The position numbers and the translations under genes are program-made. A stretch of 64,000 nt of DNA from Accumulibacter sp. (GTDB taxonomy: Bacteria; Pseudomonadota; Gammaproteobacteria; Burkholderiales; Rhodocyclaceae). The stretch lies in the NCBI RefSeq assembly GCF_036625195.1, contig NZ_JAZKUG010000001.1, positions 1-64,000 of the forward strand, in the 5' to 3' direction. Shown in pieces: positions 17,748 through 25,859 of this stretch (the first letter of the stretch is position 1; each line of letters starts with the position of its first letter). Below the pieces are notes generated by a model. That model ran no database searches and was not told where the DNA came from. It was given only the letters and a program-made list of their open reading frames with translations.

Positions 17748-18133
17748 GTCAGCCGAAGGACCCGAGAAGGGGGCGGAAAGGTCGAAACCGGGCTTTGACG
17801 ACCGGCGAAGCCGACTCGAAGAGTGCGACTGCTGACTCCGAGCGGCCGGGTTCCCGCCATGGAACGGGTTTGGCGCGTGTCAAGGTCCATTGATCAGCGG
17901 TTCCCTAGTTGCTCAACGAGACGAAGACCCTCACGCAGAACTTCACTGGCGTTTTGGTAACGACCGCCGGTGACGACCCGCTCGACCAGCGAGGCTTGGT
18001 GCTCGGTGAGCACAACATTGCGCGTAGGCATGCCGACCTCCATCTAGTGGCTATTGGCAGATTACGCCAACCCCGACGGCTTGGGTCAATCGCTGGCAGC
18101 CGTCAAGACCACGTTGCGAACCACCAGCAGTTG

Positions 18134-18197
18134 ATGACCCAGAAAGAACTGGCCAAGCGCTGGAGCGTTGCCGAGGCCACCGTGGAACGATGGCGCA
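18134..18197 (+). pseudogene. Helix-turn-helix (excisionase-like) N-terminal fragment
   Basis: MTQKELAKRWSVAEATVERWR is the first helix-turn-helix of an HTH_17-type DNA-binding protein. The similarity stops at about 18197, where the ugd relic begins on the other strand. It lies just upstream of the parD start in divergent orientation. Confidence 0.55.
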
Positions 18198-18372
18198 ATA
18201 CTCCAGCCCGAGGCCGCGGACCCGGGCCGGGTCGAAAAGGTTGCGGCCGTCGAAGATCAACGGCTGCTTGAGCAACCCAGCGTACGCTCGCAGTCCGGAG
18301 TCTTCAAGTCAGTTCTCTCGGTGGCGAATGACAGCGTATCCCCTTGGCGCAACGTGTCAGCCAGGTTGCGAG
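18185..18372 (-). pseudogene. ugd: C-terminal relic of UDP-glucose 6-dehydrogenase
   Basis: On the minus strand LLKQPLIFDGRNLFDPARVR followed by GLGLEY is the unmistakable C-terminus of UDP-glucose dehydrogenases. Upstream, in a shifted frame, FATERTDLKTPDCERTL corresponds to the family's VTEWxEFKTPDFERI. At least one frameshift separates the two parts and the rest of the enzyme is absent. Other pieces of the same gene family occur as repeats at 53.7, 58.7 and 59.4 kb. Confidence 0.75.
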
Positions 18373-18482
18373 GGCTGGTGGTCAGTCGAGTACGCCGACC
18401 CGACTTTTCTCTCGCTTCAGGGTGGCGACGTCCGTCCTGACAGTGGTAGGATGAAAGCGCAGCGAGTTGGCGGAGATCGCAC

Positions 18483-19496
18483 ATGACGGCGTTGAACAGC
18501 CCTCACGACCGCTTTTTCAAGGCGGTGTTCGGGCGGACCGAGGTGGCGGCGGAGTTCCTCGAGCGGTATCTGCCGGCGCCAGCCGTAGAGGCACTGGATT
18601 GGAAGACCTTGCGCACCGCCAAGGATTCGTTTCTCGATCCGGAACTTGCGCTTCATCCTGCAGACCTGCTGTACTCCGTCGATCTCCGCGGCGGCGGAAC
18701 CGGGTATGTGCACGTGCTGTTCGAACACAAGAGCTACGTCGAGTCGCGAATCGGCCTGGACCTCCTGCGTTATCGTGTACGGATCTGGGAACAATGGCTG
18801 AATGCCGGGAATTCCGGCCACCTGCCAGTCATCGTGCCGGTCGTGGTGCATCACGGCACGGCAACCTGGCGCGTGAGCCGGCAATTCGCCGACGAGGTGG
18901 AAGACGTTCCGCCGCTGCGCGACTATGTGCCGGCATGTGTCTATCACCTGATCGACTTGAGCGGATACCGGGACGACGAGTTGCAGGGCGCGGTCATGCT
19001 GCATACGGCGCTGCTCACCCTGAAGTACATCTTCCGGAACGAGTTGCGCGAACGGCTGCCGGACATCCTGGGACTGCTGCGGGACCTCGCGCAGAGCTCG
19101 ATGGGCTTGGACTATGTCCGTACGCTTTTACGCTACCTGGCGCAGGCGGCGAGCGTCGACCGGTTGAGCGGTGACGAGTTGCGCCAGGTAGTGACAGAAA
19201 CTTTGAGTGGTGGAGGTGAACTGATGCAGACGATTGCCGAGCAATGGGAACAACAGGCGATGGATAGAGGGATCGAAAAGGGGATCCAAAGAGGAATTGA
19301 AAAGGGGATCGAAAAGGGAATCGAGCAAGGCGAAGCACGGTTGCTGAAGCAGTTGTTGACCTGGCGCTTCGGAGCCTTGCCGCCTTGGGTGGAGAGCCAG
19401 CTCGCAGGCGCTGAACCGGAGCGCCTGGAGGCGTGGGCGAAGCGCGCGCTCGACGCACAGACCCTGGACGCCGTGTTCGTGGAAGGGATACGGTGA
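18483..19496 (+). CDS. Rpn-family recombination-promoting nuclease/putative transposase
   Basis: A 337-residue PD-(D/E)XK nuclease-like protein of the Rpn/YhgA family. It opens with SPHDRFFKAVFGRTEVAAEF, and the core motif YVHVLFEHKSYVES supplies the E-x-K catalytic pair. Between residues ~255 and 285 it has short repeats (RGIEKGIQRGIEKGIEKGIE) that precede the C-terminal DUF4351-like helices (LLTWRFGALPPWVESQL). Rpn proteins in E. coli promote RecA-independent recombination. Its TGA stop lies inside a degenerate CGGTGACAATACA cassette end. Confidence 0.85.
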   Translation: MTALNSPHDRFFKAVFGRTEVAAEFLERYLPAPAVEALDWKTLRTAKDSFLDPELALHPADLLYSVDLRGGGTGYVHVLFEHKSYVESRIGLDLLRYRVRIWEQWLNAGNSGHLPVIVPVVVHHGTATWRVSRQFADEVEDVPPLRDYVPACVYHLIDLSGYRDDELQGAVMLHTALLTLKYIFRNELRERLPDILGLLRDLAQSSMGLDYVRTLLRYLAQAASVDRLSGDELRQVVTETLSGGGELMQTIAEQWEQQAMDRGIEKGIQRGIEKGIEKGIEQGEARLLKQLLTWRFGALPPWVESQLAGAEPERLEAWAKRALDAQTLDAVFVEGIR

Positions 19497-19797
19497 CAAT
19501 ACATTCAACTGCAAGCTTGGACAGATCACACGCCGCCGCACCCACCCCTCCAGCGCCATCTTCGCAAAAACAACCCGCGGGGTACTGCCCCCCCCCGCTG
19601 GCACTGCGGGCTGGGGTGGCTTGAAGCAGCCTCAGGACAGCGCTTGGCTGGCACGCCCCACTTTATGCTGTAGAAGCCCGATTCATTGGGCGATTAGAAC
19701 TGAGCGTGAGGTGGAAATCCTCCCGGCGACGTCGACCGCCAGCAACGATCCGCCGCCTGTCGGCCAGAAGCACTCAGAGATAAATATACTGTCACCG
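19492..19797. repeat. 310-bp GACAGTATA-ended repeat, copy D1
   Basis: Starts CGGTGACAATACATTCAA and ends AAATATACTGTCACCG. It is ~85% identical by eye to the unit at 20210-20523, including a central palindrome (AGCCCGATTCATTGGGCGAT) resembling a REP. Neither strand encodes a recognisable protein. Together with D2 it flanks the phd antitoxin fragment as direct repeats. Confidence 0.8.
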
Positions 19798-19807
19798 AAT
19801 TACCACC

Positions 19808-19867
19808 GAATTACGTCGAATTACGTCGAATTACGTCGAATTACGTCGAATTACGTCGAATTACGTC
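19808..19867. repeat. Six tandem copies of a 10-bp unit (GAATTACGTC)
   Basis: Perfect decanucleotide array, six units from 19808 to 19867, then a seventh imperfect unit. The unit is an expansion of the CCGAATTAC sequence that follows the D-type cassette end (also seen after 20523). The array overlaps the extreme 3' end of the phd fragment. Confidence 0.9.
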
Positions 19868-20145
19868 ACCGAATTACGTTGTTTCAGGGTATGCACAGGC
19901 GTCGGTTCCACCTCGCCCCCCCGAGCGCGTGCCAAGGCAGAGAGGATTCGCTCTGCGTTCTTTGGGGAACGCAGAAGGTGAGCGGTTTCTGTCAGACTCT
20001 CCAGTTCGTCCGCAGCAATCATGGCCACTGCCCCACCGGAACGGCGACGCACCACCACAATCTCGCGATCATCCACGGCCCGATCCATCAGCGCTTTCAA
20101 CTGATCACGGGCCTGGCTATATGTTGTCTCGATGGTCATGTCCAA
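19861..20145 (-). CDS. Phd/YefM-family antitoxin, C-terminus altered
   Basis: A 94-residue protein: MTIETTYSQARDQLKALMDR, EIVVVRRRSGGAVAMIAADE and LESLTETAHLLRSPKNAERI are typical of YefM/Phd antitoxins, which bind DNA and neutralise a RelE/YoeB toxin. The last residues (VHTLKQRNSVT) are encoded by the cassette end and 10-bp array rather than by normal antitoxin sequence, and no toxin gene follows. It is an orphan, probably a relic of a TA pair. Confidence 0.75.
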   Translation of the reverse strand: MDMTIETTYSQARDQLKALMDRAVDDREIVVVRRRSGGAVAMIAADELESLTETAHLLRSPKNAERILSALARARGGEVEPTPVHTLKQRNSVT

Positions 20146-20209
20146 CTCCAGATGACTTGTACAGCATTATTGTACATGAAGCCCTGTTGCATCCTGCACC
20201 TTTGGAATA

Positions 20210-20523
20210 CGGTGACAGTATATTCAATTGCAAGCTCGGACAGCTCACACCTCGCCGCCCTCATCCCTCCAGCGCCACCTTTCGCAACAACAACCCGCGG
20301 GGTAATTGACCACACCCCCCGCTGGCACGATGGGCTGGGGTGGATTGAAGCAACCTCAGGGCAGCGCTTGGCTGGCACGCCTCCCGCATTACGCTGTAGG
20401 AGCCCGTTTCATCGGGCGATTTGAACTGACCGTGAGGTGGAAATCCTCCCGGCCACGTCGACCGCGAGCGACAATCCGCCGACTGTCGGCCAGAAGCACT
20501 CAGAGATACATATACTGTCCCCG
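20210..20523. repeat. 310-bp GACAGTATA-ended repeat, copy D2
   Basis: Starts CGGTGACAGTATATTCAA and ends ACATATACTGTCCCCG. Same orientation and interior as D1 at 19492. It contains GTAGGAGCCCGTTTCATCGG (20397 onward), a REP-like hairpin also found in inverse orientation near 47153. Its right end cuts into the PEP-CTERM gene. Confidence 0.8.
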
Positions 20524-20525
20524 AA

Positions 20526-21289
20526 TTACCGACACCACCACCTACCAGGCGGATGGCCAGCAACTGGCCGGGATGATCGCCGCACTGCCGGGCTACAACG
20601 TCACGCAGCGCAACCTCAATTCAGCGGTGTACTCGGACTACGCCAACTTCGACCAGGTCTGGGTGTATGACCTGGTCACCGGTCTCAACAACAGCGCGAA
20701 CCAGGTCGCCAACTATCAGAACATCGCCGCCTGGTACAACAGCCTGAGCCAGAAGAACCTCATCGTCGACGGACGGATCATTTCGTCGGCACCATTCTGG
20801 ACAACCTCCGGTGGATTCCCGCCCGAGAACGCCTGGATCCAGAGCTACGCCAAGGCGCTCGACGGCGCAGACGGCGGCCTGGTGCTCGGAACCGACCACA
20901 ACGACTTTCAGGACGGCATCAACCAGATCAACGCCGGCATCGGCATCGACCCCTTCACCGGATTCTTTGGCAACTACCCGACGAGCCAGGCCGTCGTCGA
21001 TACCCAGTCACCGCTCTACGTGGCGATTGGTCCGTGCACTGCAGCCCCGGCGCTGGCATGCATCAACGACAACTCGACGACTGGCTTCGTGCCCACCGGG
21101 ACGCAGCCGAACGGCCAGTTCCTGACCCCCGTGGCCTACCACGGGACAACCTCGACCGCTTTCGACAATGCCGCAGTCGCCTCGACCTTTGGCAGCGTGA
21201 CCTTTCCGGCTCCCGAACCGACCAGCCCAGCGCTGGTTCTCGGCGCCCTTGGTCTGCTCGGCCTGCTGACTCGTCGCCGCGGGCTGTAA
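20526..21289 (+). pseudogene. PEP-CTERM exported protein lacking its N-terminus
   Basis: About 250 codons starting DTTTYQADGQQLAGMIAALP and ending with a full PEP-CTERM sorting tail: the PEP-containing stretch FPAPEPTSPALVLG, a hydrophobic helix ALGLLGLL and the basic end TRRRGL. PEP-CTERM proteins are exported and processed at the membrane by exosortase in EPS-producing bacteria. Here the signal peptide and the start of the mature protein are missing, replaced by repeat D2, so it cannot be exported as it stands. Confidence 0.8.
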
Positions 21290-21362
21290 ATGGTAATTGG
21301 GTGACGGTATCCTCAATGGGAGTCTGACAGGCTTGCTGCTTCTGCCGCGTGACTCGGATGAA

Positions 21363-22118
21363 TTAAGTATACTGTCCCCTTATTCCCGCGAAGCTTTCCA
21401 GCAGCAGGGGCTCGAAGCCCCAATGTTCGAGCCAGTCGCTGCGCGCACGACGCGCGAGTTGGCCGAGCACCTGGCTGGCCAGATGCGGTACGCGAACGTG
21501 CGGGAAGATCAGGAAGCGACTGTTGTTGAGTACCCGTGGCAGGTTGTGGCGCCGGGTCTGAGCGGTCCAGCCGATCCAGTCGTCGCGCACGGCCACCGCC
21601 CGGGCGGCACCGGACAACAGGACACAACCGAGCCGCAGCTCGCCCGCCGTGATGAAGTAACGCAACCGGTAGCCGAAGGCACCCTGGAAACCGAGCGGGT
21701 GCCAGCGCGCCATCAGATCATCCCATTGCTTCGCCAAGGCGGTGTCGCGGATCACTTCCAGGCGGACCGGGGCCAGGGCCGACAGCGAAACCTCCACCGG
21801 AGTCGGCTCGACCATCGGCTCGGCAACGGCCCGGGGCCGCGCCGGGCAGCGTGGCGTCGAACGGGATACCCGCGCGGCCCGCTGTGCGGGCAGGACGAGC
21901 AGGCAGGCCGCCTGCAAGCGCTGCAGGAACTCCAGGCAGGCGCCGGTCTTCGCCGTCCCCGTCAGCGTCACCCAGCCCAGATGCTCGCACAGCGTCGCCG
22001 CCAGTTCATGGCGCGCCAACCCGGGCAGCCACGCCACCGTCGCGCAGATGTCGGCAACCTCTCGCGCACTGAACTCCCGGCCGCAGTGCACCCAACTGCT
22101 CGGCGTCATCACATCCAT
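21363..22118 (-). pseudogene. DUF4338 (DruA-like) protein, C-terminally truncated
   Basis: A 251-codon frame matching the DUF4338/DruA family: REFSAREVADICATVAWLP at the N-terminus, RYFITAGELRLGCVLLSGAA and RDDWIGWTAQTRRHNLPRVL, NNSRFLIFPHVRVPHLASQV. DruA belongs to the Druantia defence system, but DUF4338 also occurs in transposon-linked proteins. The normal family continues after LLLESF; here the final residues GIRGQYT are encoded by a GACAGTATACTTAATTC cassette end (21367-21379). Likely inactive. Confidence 0.7.
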
Positions 22119-22352
22119 CGCACAACCTTCACCAGAAACGCAGATCCGCCAACCTCAGCCTATTCTGCCAAAGGCCCCGAAAATTGTCTAGCCCTTCTTT
22201 GCGAAAGCTTTTTTTTGCGGTGGCCGCCAAGCCTTGCTACGACTGGGCTGCGCGGGTCATGCTTCAGGGCTGTGCAAGCAAGCATCCCCGATTCAGCGAT
22301 CGCTCATGCCCGGGCTTATTGAGAAGTTACTACCAGCGGTCCTGCGAGCAGC

Positions 22353-22460
22353 GATCCGGACTTGACGAAACTGCACGCCAAGATCGGACAGCTGACGCTG
22401 GAGAAGGATTTTTTAGAACATGCGCTCACCAAGGCGGGCTTGCTGAGCGCAAGAAGATGA
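22353..22460 (+). pseudogene. IS3 OrfA, C-terminal fragment
   Basis: DLTKLHAKIGQLTLEKDFLE followed by HALTKAGLLSARR and a stop is the leucine-zipper end of IS3-family OrfA. The helix-turn-helix part that would bind the ends is missing upstream of 22353. Confidence 0.8.
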
Positions 22461-23290
22461 TTGACCGCAAGCACAAGCTCCCTGTCGCGCATCAGTGCTC
22501 CCTCCTCGGGGTGGCCCGTTCGAGCGCGTACTACACGCCCCGCGAGGTCTCGGCGGAGGATCTGGCGCTGATGCGCCGGATCGACGAGTTGCATCTGGAG
22601 CACCCCTTCGCCGGCGCCCGCATGTTGCGCGATCTGCTGCGCCCCGAGGGCTTCCAGGCCGGCCGCCGACACATCGGCACCCTGATGGCGCGCATGGGCA
22701 TCGAGGCCTTGTATCGGAAGCCCAACACCTCTCGTCGTCGGCGCGGCGACGAAATCCATCCGTATCTCCTGCGCGATCTTGCCGTCGAGCGGCCCAACCA
22801 GGTGTGGGCGGCGGACATCACCACCATTCCGATGCGCCGGGGCTTCCTCTACCTGTTCGCCGTGATCGACTGGTACTCGCGGCGGGTGCTCGCCTGGCGG
22901 CTGTCGAACACCTTGACGACCGACTTCTGTCTGGACGCGGTCCGGGAAGCCATCCACCGGCACGGCTGCCCGGAGATCTTCAACACCGATCAGGGTTGCC
23001 AGTTCACCAGCGGCGAATTCACCGGGATGCTCAAGGCGCACGGCATCCGGATCAGCATGGACGGCAAGGGGTCCTGGCGGGACAACGTCTTTGTCGAGCG
23101 CCTGTGGAAGACGCTCAAGTACGAGGAAGTGTATCTCAAGGCCTATGACAGCGTCGCCGATGCAAGAGCCAACCTGGCCACGTACGTCCGCTTCTACAAC
23201 GAGCGCCGACCGCATCGCGCCCTGGACGGCAAGACGCCGGACACCGCCTACTTCGCTGCCCTCGCGTCGGCCATCCGAGCCGCGGCGTAA
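22457..23290 (+). CDS. IS3-family transposase OrfB (rve integrase domain)
   Basis: A 277-residue protein with an HTH_21-like region (GARMLRDLLRPEGFQAGRRH) and the retroviral integrase fold. DDE residues are in QVWAADITTIPMRRG (D), EIFNTDQGCQFTSGEF (D) and WRDNVFVERLWKTLKYEEVY (E). The ATG at 22457 overlaps the orfA stop; in IS3 elements OrfB is normally made as an OrfAB frameshift fusion, which is no longer possible here. Confidence 0.9.
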   Translation: MIDRKHKLPVAHQCSLLGVARSSAYYTPREVSAEDLALMRRIDELHLEHPFAGARMLRDLLRPEGFQAGRRHIGTLMARMGIEALYRKPNTSRRRRGDEIHPYLLRDLAVERPNQVWAADITTIPMRRGFLYLFAVIDWYSRRVLAWRLSNTLTTDFCLDAVREAIHRHGCPEIFNTDQGCQFTSGEFTGMLKAHGIRISMDGKGSWRDNVFVERLWKTLKYEEVYLKAYDSVADARANLATYVRFYNERRPHRALDGKTPDTAYFAALASAIRAAA

Positions 23291-23566
23291 GGCATGGGGA
23301 AGGGGCTCCGTGGATTTGTGGACGATGCGCTAGCGCGCACCGGGCCGCTTGCCGTGGAAAAGTCTGGCGACTTTCCCACCGCACGTCCCTTCGCCCACAA
23401 GCTCCACCGAGCTCTATTCGGTTCGGATAAAATCCCAGAAGGTCAAAACCAACCGCATCACCGGTCAGCCGACCGGAACTGGCAGGGCTCCACTTATCGA
23501 AGAGCCTTTGCTGTCCAAACAAGCGGGGCCACCTCTCACTTCCTTAAGCGCGGGATTTTTTTGGAT

Positions 23567-24439
23567 TTAACTCCGGATGCACAGGGTCAAAGCCGTCCGC
23601 CAATCCGGCAACCGCACGCCAAACACCCGCTCCAGCTTGTCATTGTTCAGCCGCGAGTTAAGCGGGCGTTTCGCCAGTGTAGGATACTCCTCGCTGGAAA
23701 TGGGCAACAGCCGCGACTGAAACTCGCCGTCGTCAGGCGCCTGGATGGCTTGCGCAAAGCCGTGCCAGGAGGTCTCGCCGCCATTGGTCATGTGATACAC
23801 CCCCCAGGGCTCCGGACGATCGGCGCCACGGTCGGGCGATAGTTGTTGGGCCAGGATCAGGGCGGTGGCCTCGGCCAGCATGCGGCTCCAAGTGGGGGCC
23901 CCGATCTGGTCGGCGACGATCCTGAGCTCAGGCCGCTCCCGCATCAGCCGGCGCATGGTGAGGAGAAAGTTCGCCCCGCGTGCGCCATACACCCAGGAGG
24001 TACGAAAGATGAGATGGCGGCGGCAGACCGCCTGGATCGCCAGTTCTCCGGCCAGCTTGCTGGCTCCATAGACGTTGAGGGGACCGGTAGCGGCGTCCTC
24101 ACGCCAAGAAGCGTCGCCCGAGCCATCGAACACATAGTCGGTGGAATAATGCACCAGCAGTGCACCCAGTTTCTCGGCTTCATCGCCGAGGATGCCTGGC
24201 GCGGTGGAGTTGATGACATAGGCGCGGTCGCTTGCGCTCTCGGCCTTGTCCACCGCGGTGTAGGCCGCAGAATTGACGATGATCCGGGGAGCCACCTCCC
24301 GCACCACGCGACGGATCGCGTCTGCGTCGGTGAGGTCCATCTGCGCCGAATCCACGGCCACCACTTCGCCCAGACAGGCGAGAGTGCGGTGCAACTCCCA
24401 GCCCACTTGTCCGCCACTGCCAGTCAGGAGAATGTTCAT
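23567..24439 (-). CDS. rmlD: dTDP-4-dehydrorhamnose reductase
   Basis: Last step of dTDP-L-rhamnose synthesis. The 290-residue short-chain dehydrogenase has the NAD(P)H-binding GSGGQVGWELHRTL, the YSTDYVFDG region and the catalytic YGASKLAGE (YxxxK). The start overlaps the rmlC stop by four bases (ATGA), so it is the last gene of the translationally coupled rmlB-A-C-D operon. Confidence 0.95.
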   Translation of the reverse strand: MNILLTGSGGQVGWELHRTLACLGEVVAVDSAQMDLTDADAIRRVVREVAPRIIVNSAAYTAVDKAESASDRAYVINSTAPGILGDEAEKLGALLVHYSTDYVFDGSGDASWREDAATGPLNVYGASKLAGELAIQAVCRRHLIFRTSWVYGARGANFLLTMRRLMRERPELRIVADQIGAPTWSRMLAEATALILAQQLSPDRGADRPEPWGVYHMTNGGETSWHGFAQAIQAPDDGEFQSRLLPISSEEYPTLAKRPLNSRLNNDKLERVFGVRLPDWRTALTLCIRS

Positions 24440-24981
24440 GGATAAATCTGCGCGTCCTTCAGCAAGCTACCGGCCTTGTCCTTGGCGGACAGCGCCGGCT
24501 CGGCCTCGAGCGGCCAACGAATGCCGATGGCCGGGTCGTTCCAGAGCACGCTGTGCTCGTGTTCCGGTGCGTAGTAATCGGTAGTCTTGTAGAGAAAGTC
24601 GGCGGATTCGGAAAGCACGAGAAAGCCGTGCGCGAAGCCGGGCGGCACCCACAGCATGTGCTTGTTTTCGGCGTTGAGTTCATGGCCGGTCCATTTGCCG
24701 AAGTTTGGCGAGCTTCTGCGCAGGTCGACGGCAACATCGTAGACCGCGCCACTGGTCACCCGCACCAGCTTGCCCTGCGGCTGCCGGAGTTGGTAATGCA
24801 AACCGCGCAGCACTCCCTTGCCAGAGCAGGAGTGGTTGTCCTGCACGAAATCGACATTGAGCCCGATGCTGGCGAAAGTTGTGCGGTTCCAGCTTTCCAT
24901 GAAGAATCCGCGGGAATCGCCAAAGACTTTCGGTTCAATCCGCAGCACTTCCGGCAGTTGCGTTGGGATGAGTTTCATCAC
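24436..24981 (-). CDS. rmlC: dTDP-4-dehydrorhamnose 3,5-epimerase
   Basis: Double epimerisation of dTDP-6-deoxy-xylo-4-hexulose. The 181-residue cupin contains the catalytic region FVQDNHSCSGKGVLRGLHYQ, YDVAVDLRRSSPNFGKW, VPPGFAHGF and YKTTDYYAPEHE, all diagnostic for RmlC. Four-base overlaps on both sides tie it to rmlA and rmlD. Confidence 0.96.
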   Translation of the reverse strand: MMKLIPTQLPEVLRIEPKVFGDSRGFFMESWNRTTFASIGLNVDFVQDNHSCSGKGVLRGLHYQLRQPQGKLVRVTSGAVYDVAVDLRRSSPNFGKWTGHELNAENKHMLWVPPGFAHGFLVLSESADFLYKTTDYYAPEHEHSVLWNDPAIGIRWPLEAEPALSAKDKAGSLLKDAQIYP

Positions 24982-25859
24982 AAGACCTTTTCATTGAGCA
25001 TGGCCAGCAGATACTGGCCGTAGGCGTTCTTCTGCAGCGGTGTGGCGAGCTTTTCGACTTGAGCCGCGTCGATGTAGCCCCGCCGGTAGGCGATCTCTTC
25101 CGGGCAGGCGATCTTGAGGCCCTGCCGCTTTTCGATGGTTTGAACGAACAGGCTGGCTCCCAGCAGAGACTCGTGGGTGCCGGTGTCGAGCCAGGCACGC
25201 CCGCGCCCCATGATGGAAACGCTCAGTTCGTTCCATTCCAAGTAGCGGCGGTTGACGTCGGTGATCTCCAGTTCCCCGCGCGGCGAGGGCTTCATGGTAC
25301 GGGCGATGTCAACCACACGGTTATCGTAGAAGTACAGGCCGGTAACGGCGTAGTTGGATTTCGGCGCCTTGGGCTTTTCTTCTAGGCTGATGGCTTTGCC
25401 GACGGTATCGAACTCAACCACGCCGTAGCGCTCGGGGTCGTGCACCCGGTAGGCAAAGACGGTCGCGCCGCTTGCCTGTTCGTTGGCGACGCCCAGGTCG
25501 TGCGCCATGTCATGACCATAGAAGATGTTGTCGCCGAGCATCAGGGCGGTCGCATCGCTGCCGACGAAATCGGCACCGATGATGAAGGCTTGCGCCAGGC
25601 CATCCGGACTCGGTTGCACGGCATAGCGCAGATGGATTCCCCACCGGCTACCGTCACCCAGAAGTTGTTCAAAACGTGGCGTATCCTGAGGGGTGGAGAT
25701 GATCAGGATCTCGCGGATGCCGGCCAGCATGAGGGTGGTCAGCGGATGGTAGATCATCGGTTTGTCGTAGATCGGCAGCAGTTGCTTGGACACCGCGAGG
25801 GTGGCTGGGTACAGCCGGCTGCCGGAACCACCGGCAAGGATGATGCCTTTGCGCGTCAC
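24978..25859 (-). CDS. rmlA: Glucose-1-phosphate thymidylyltransferase
   Basis: Makes dTDP-glucose, the entry point of the rhamnose pathway. The N-terminal signature is GIILAGGSGSRLYPATLAVS, KQLLPIYDKPMIYHPLTTLM; LMLGDNIFYGHD carries the metal-binding Asp. The GTG at 25859 is chosen because it overlaps the rmlB stop (GTGA) and gives the normal N-terminus VTRKGIILAGG; an upstream ATG would add 11 non-family residues. Confidence 0.96.
   Translation of the reverse strand: MTRKGIILAGGSGSRLYPATLAVSKQLLPIYDKPMIYHPLTTLMLAGIREILIISTPQDTPRFEQLLGDGSRWGIHLRYAVQPSPDGLAQAFIIGADFVGSDATALMLGDNIFYGHDMAHDLGVANEQASGATVFAYRVHDPERYGVVEFDTVGKAISLEEKPKAPKSNYAVTGLYFYDNRVVDIARTMKPSPRGELEITDVNRRYLEWNELSVSIMGRGRAWLDTGTHESLLGASLFVQTIEKRQGLKIACPEEIAYRRGYIDAAQVEKLATPLQKNAYGQYLLAMLNEKVL

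Larger units (their letters stand above)
16025..17904 (+). mobile_element. IS5-family element, target duplication CTAG, carrying a nested IS200-like element
   Basis: Inverted ends GGAAGCGCTGATTTAA (from 16025) and the complement of GGAACCGCTGATCAAT (to 17904), flanked by CTAG on both sides, the YTAR duplication expected for the IS5 group. It contains an intact transposase gene (16761-17747), and an IS200-like element has landed between the left end and that gene. Confidence 0.87.
15866..18031 (-). pseudogene. parD: ParD-family antitoxin gene interrupted by an IS5 element
   Basis: The two halves of one antitoxin gene lie on either side of the IS: codons from ATG 18031 down to 17905 encode MPTRNVVLTEHQASLVERVV, TGGRYQNASEVLREGLRLVEQ, and the frame resumes exactly at 16024 with LEAKDACRLEALRSAAQVG, IADIEAGRF ... 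LRGHLKFITDKAIAAA and stops at 15866. The four bases CTAG are duplicated at the junction (16021-16024 and 17905-17908). Removing the IS and one CTAG restores a normal ribbon-helix-helix antitoxin of about 88 residues. Confidence 0.88.
22345..23510 (+). mobile_element. IS3-family element, 5' truncated
   Basis: Contains the last ~35 codons of orfA and a complete orfB overlapping by ATGA. The left terminus and most of orfA are missing, so the element should not move on its own. The exact right end was not determined; bases 23291-23566 hold no gene and probably include it. Confidence 0.75.

Noticed and set aside
19808..19867. Possible CRISPR array
   Set aside because: The 10-bp units are contiguous with no spacers, and no cas genes are nearby; it is a simple tandem repeat.
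21363..22118. Druantia defence system
   Set aside because: Only a truncated DUF4338 protein is present, with no helicase or other dru genes, so a defence role is not supported.
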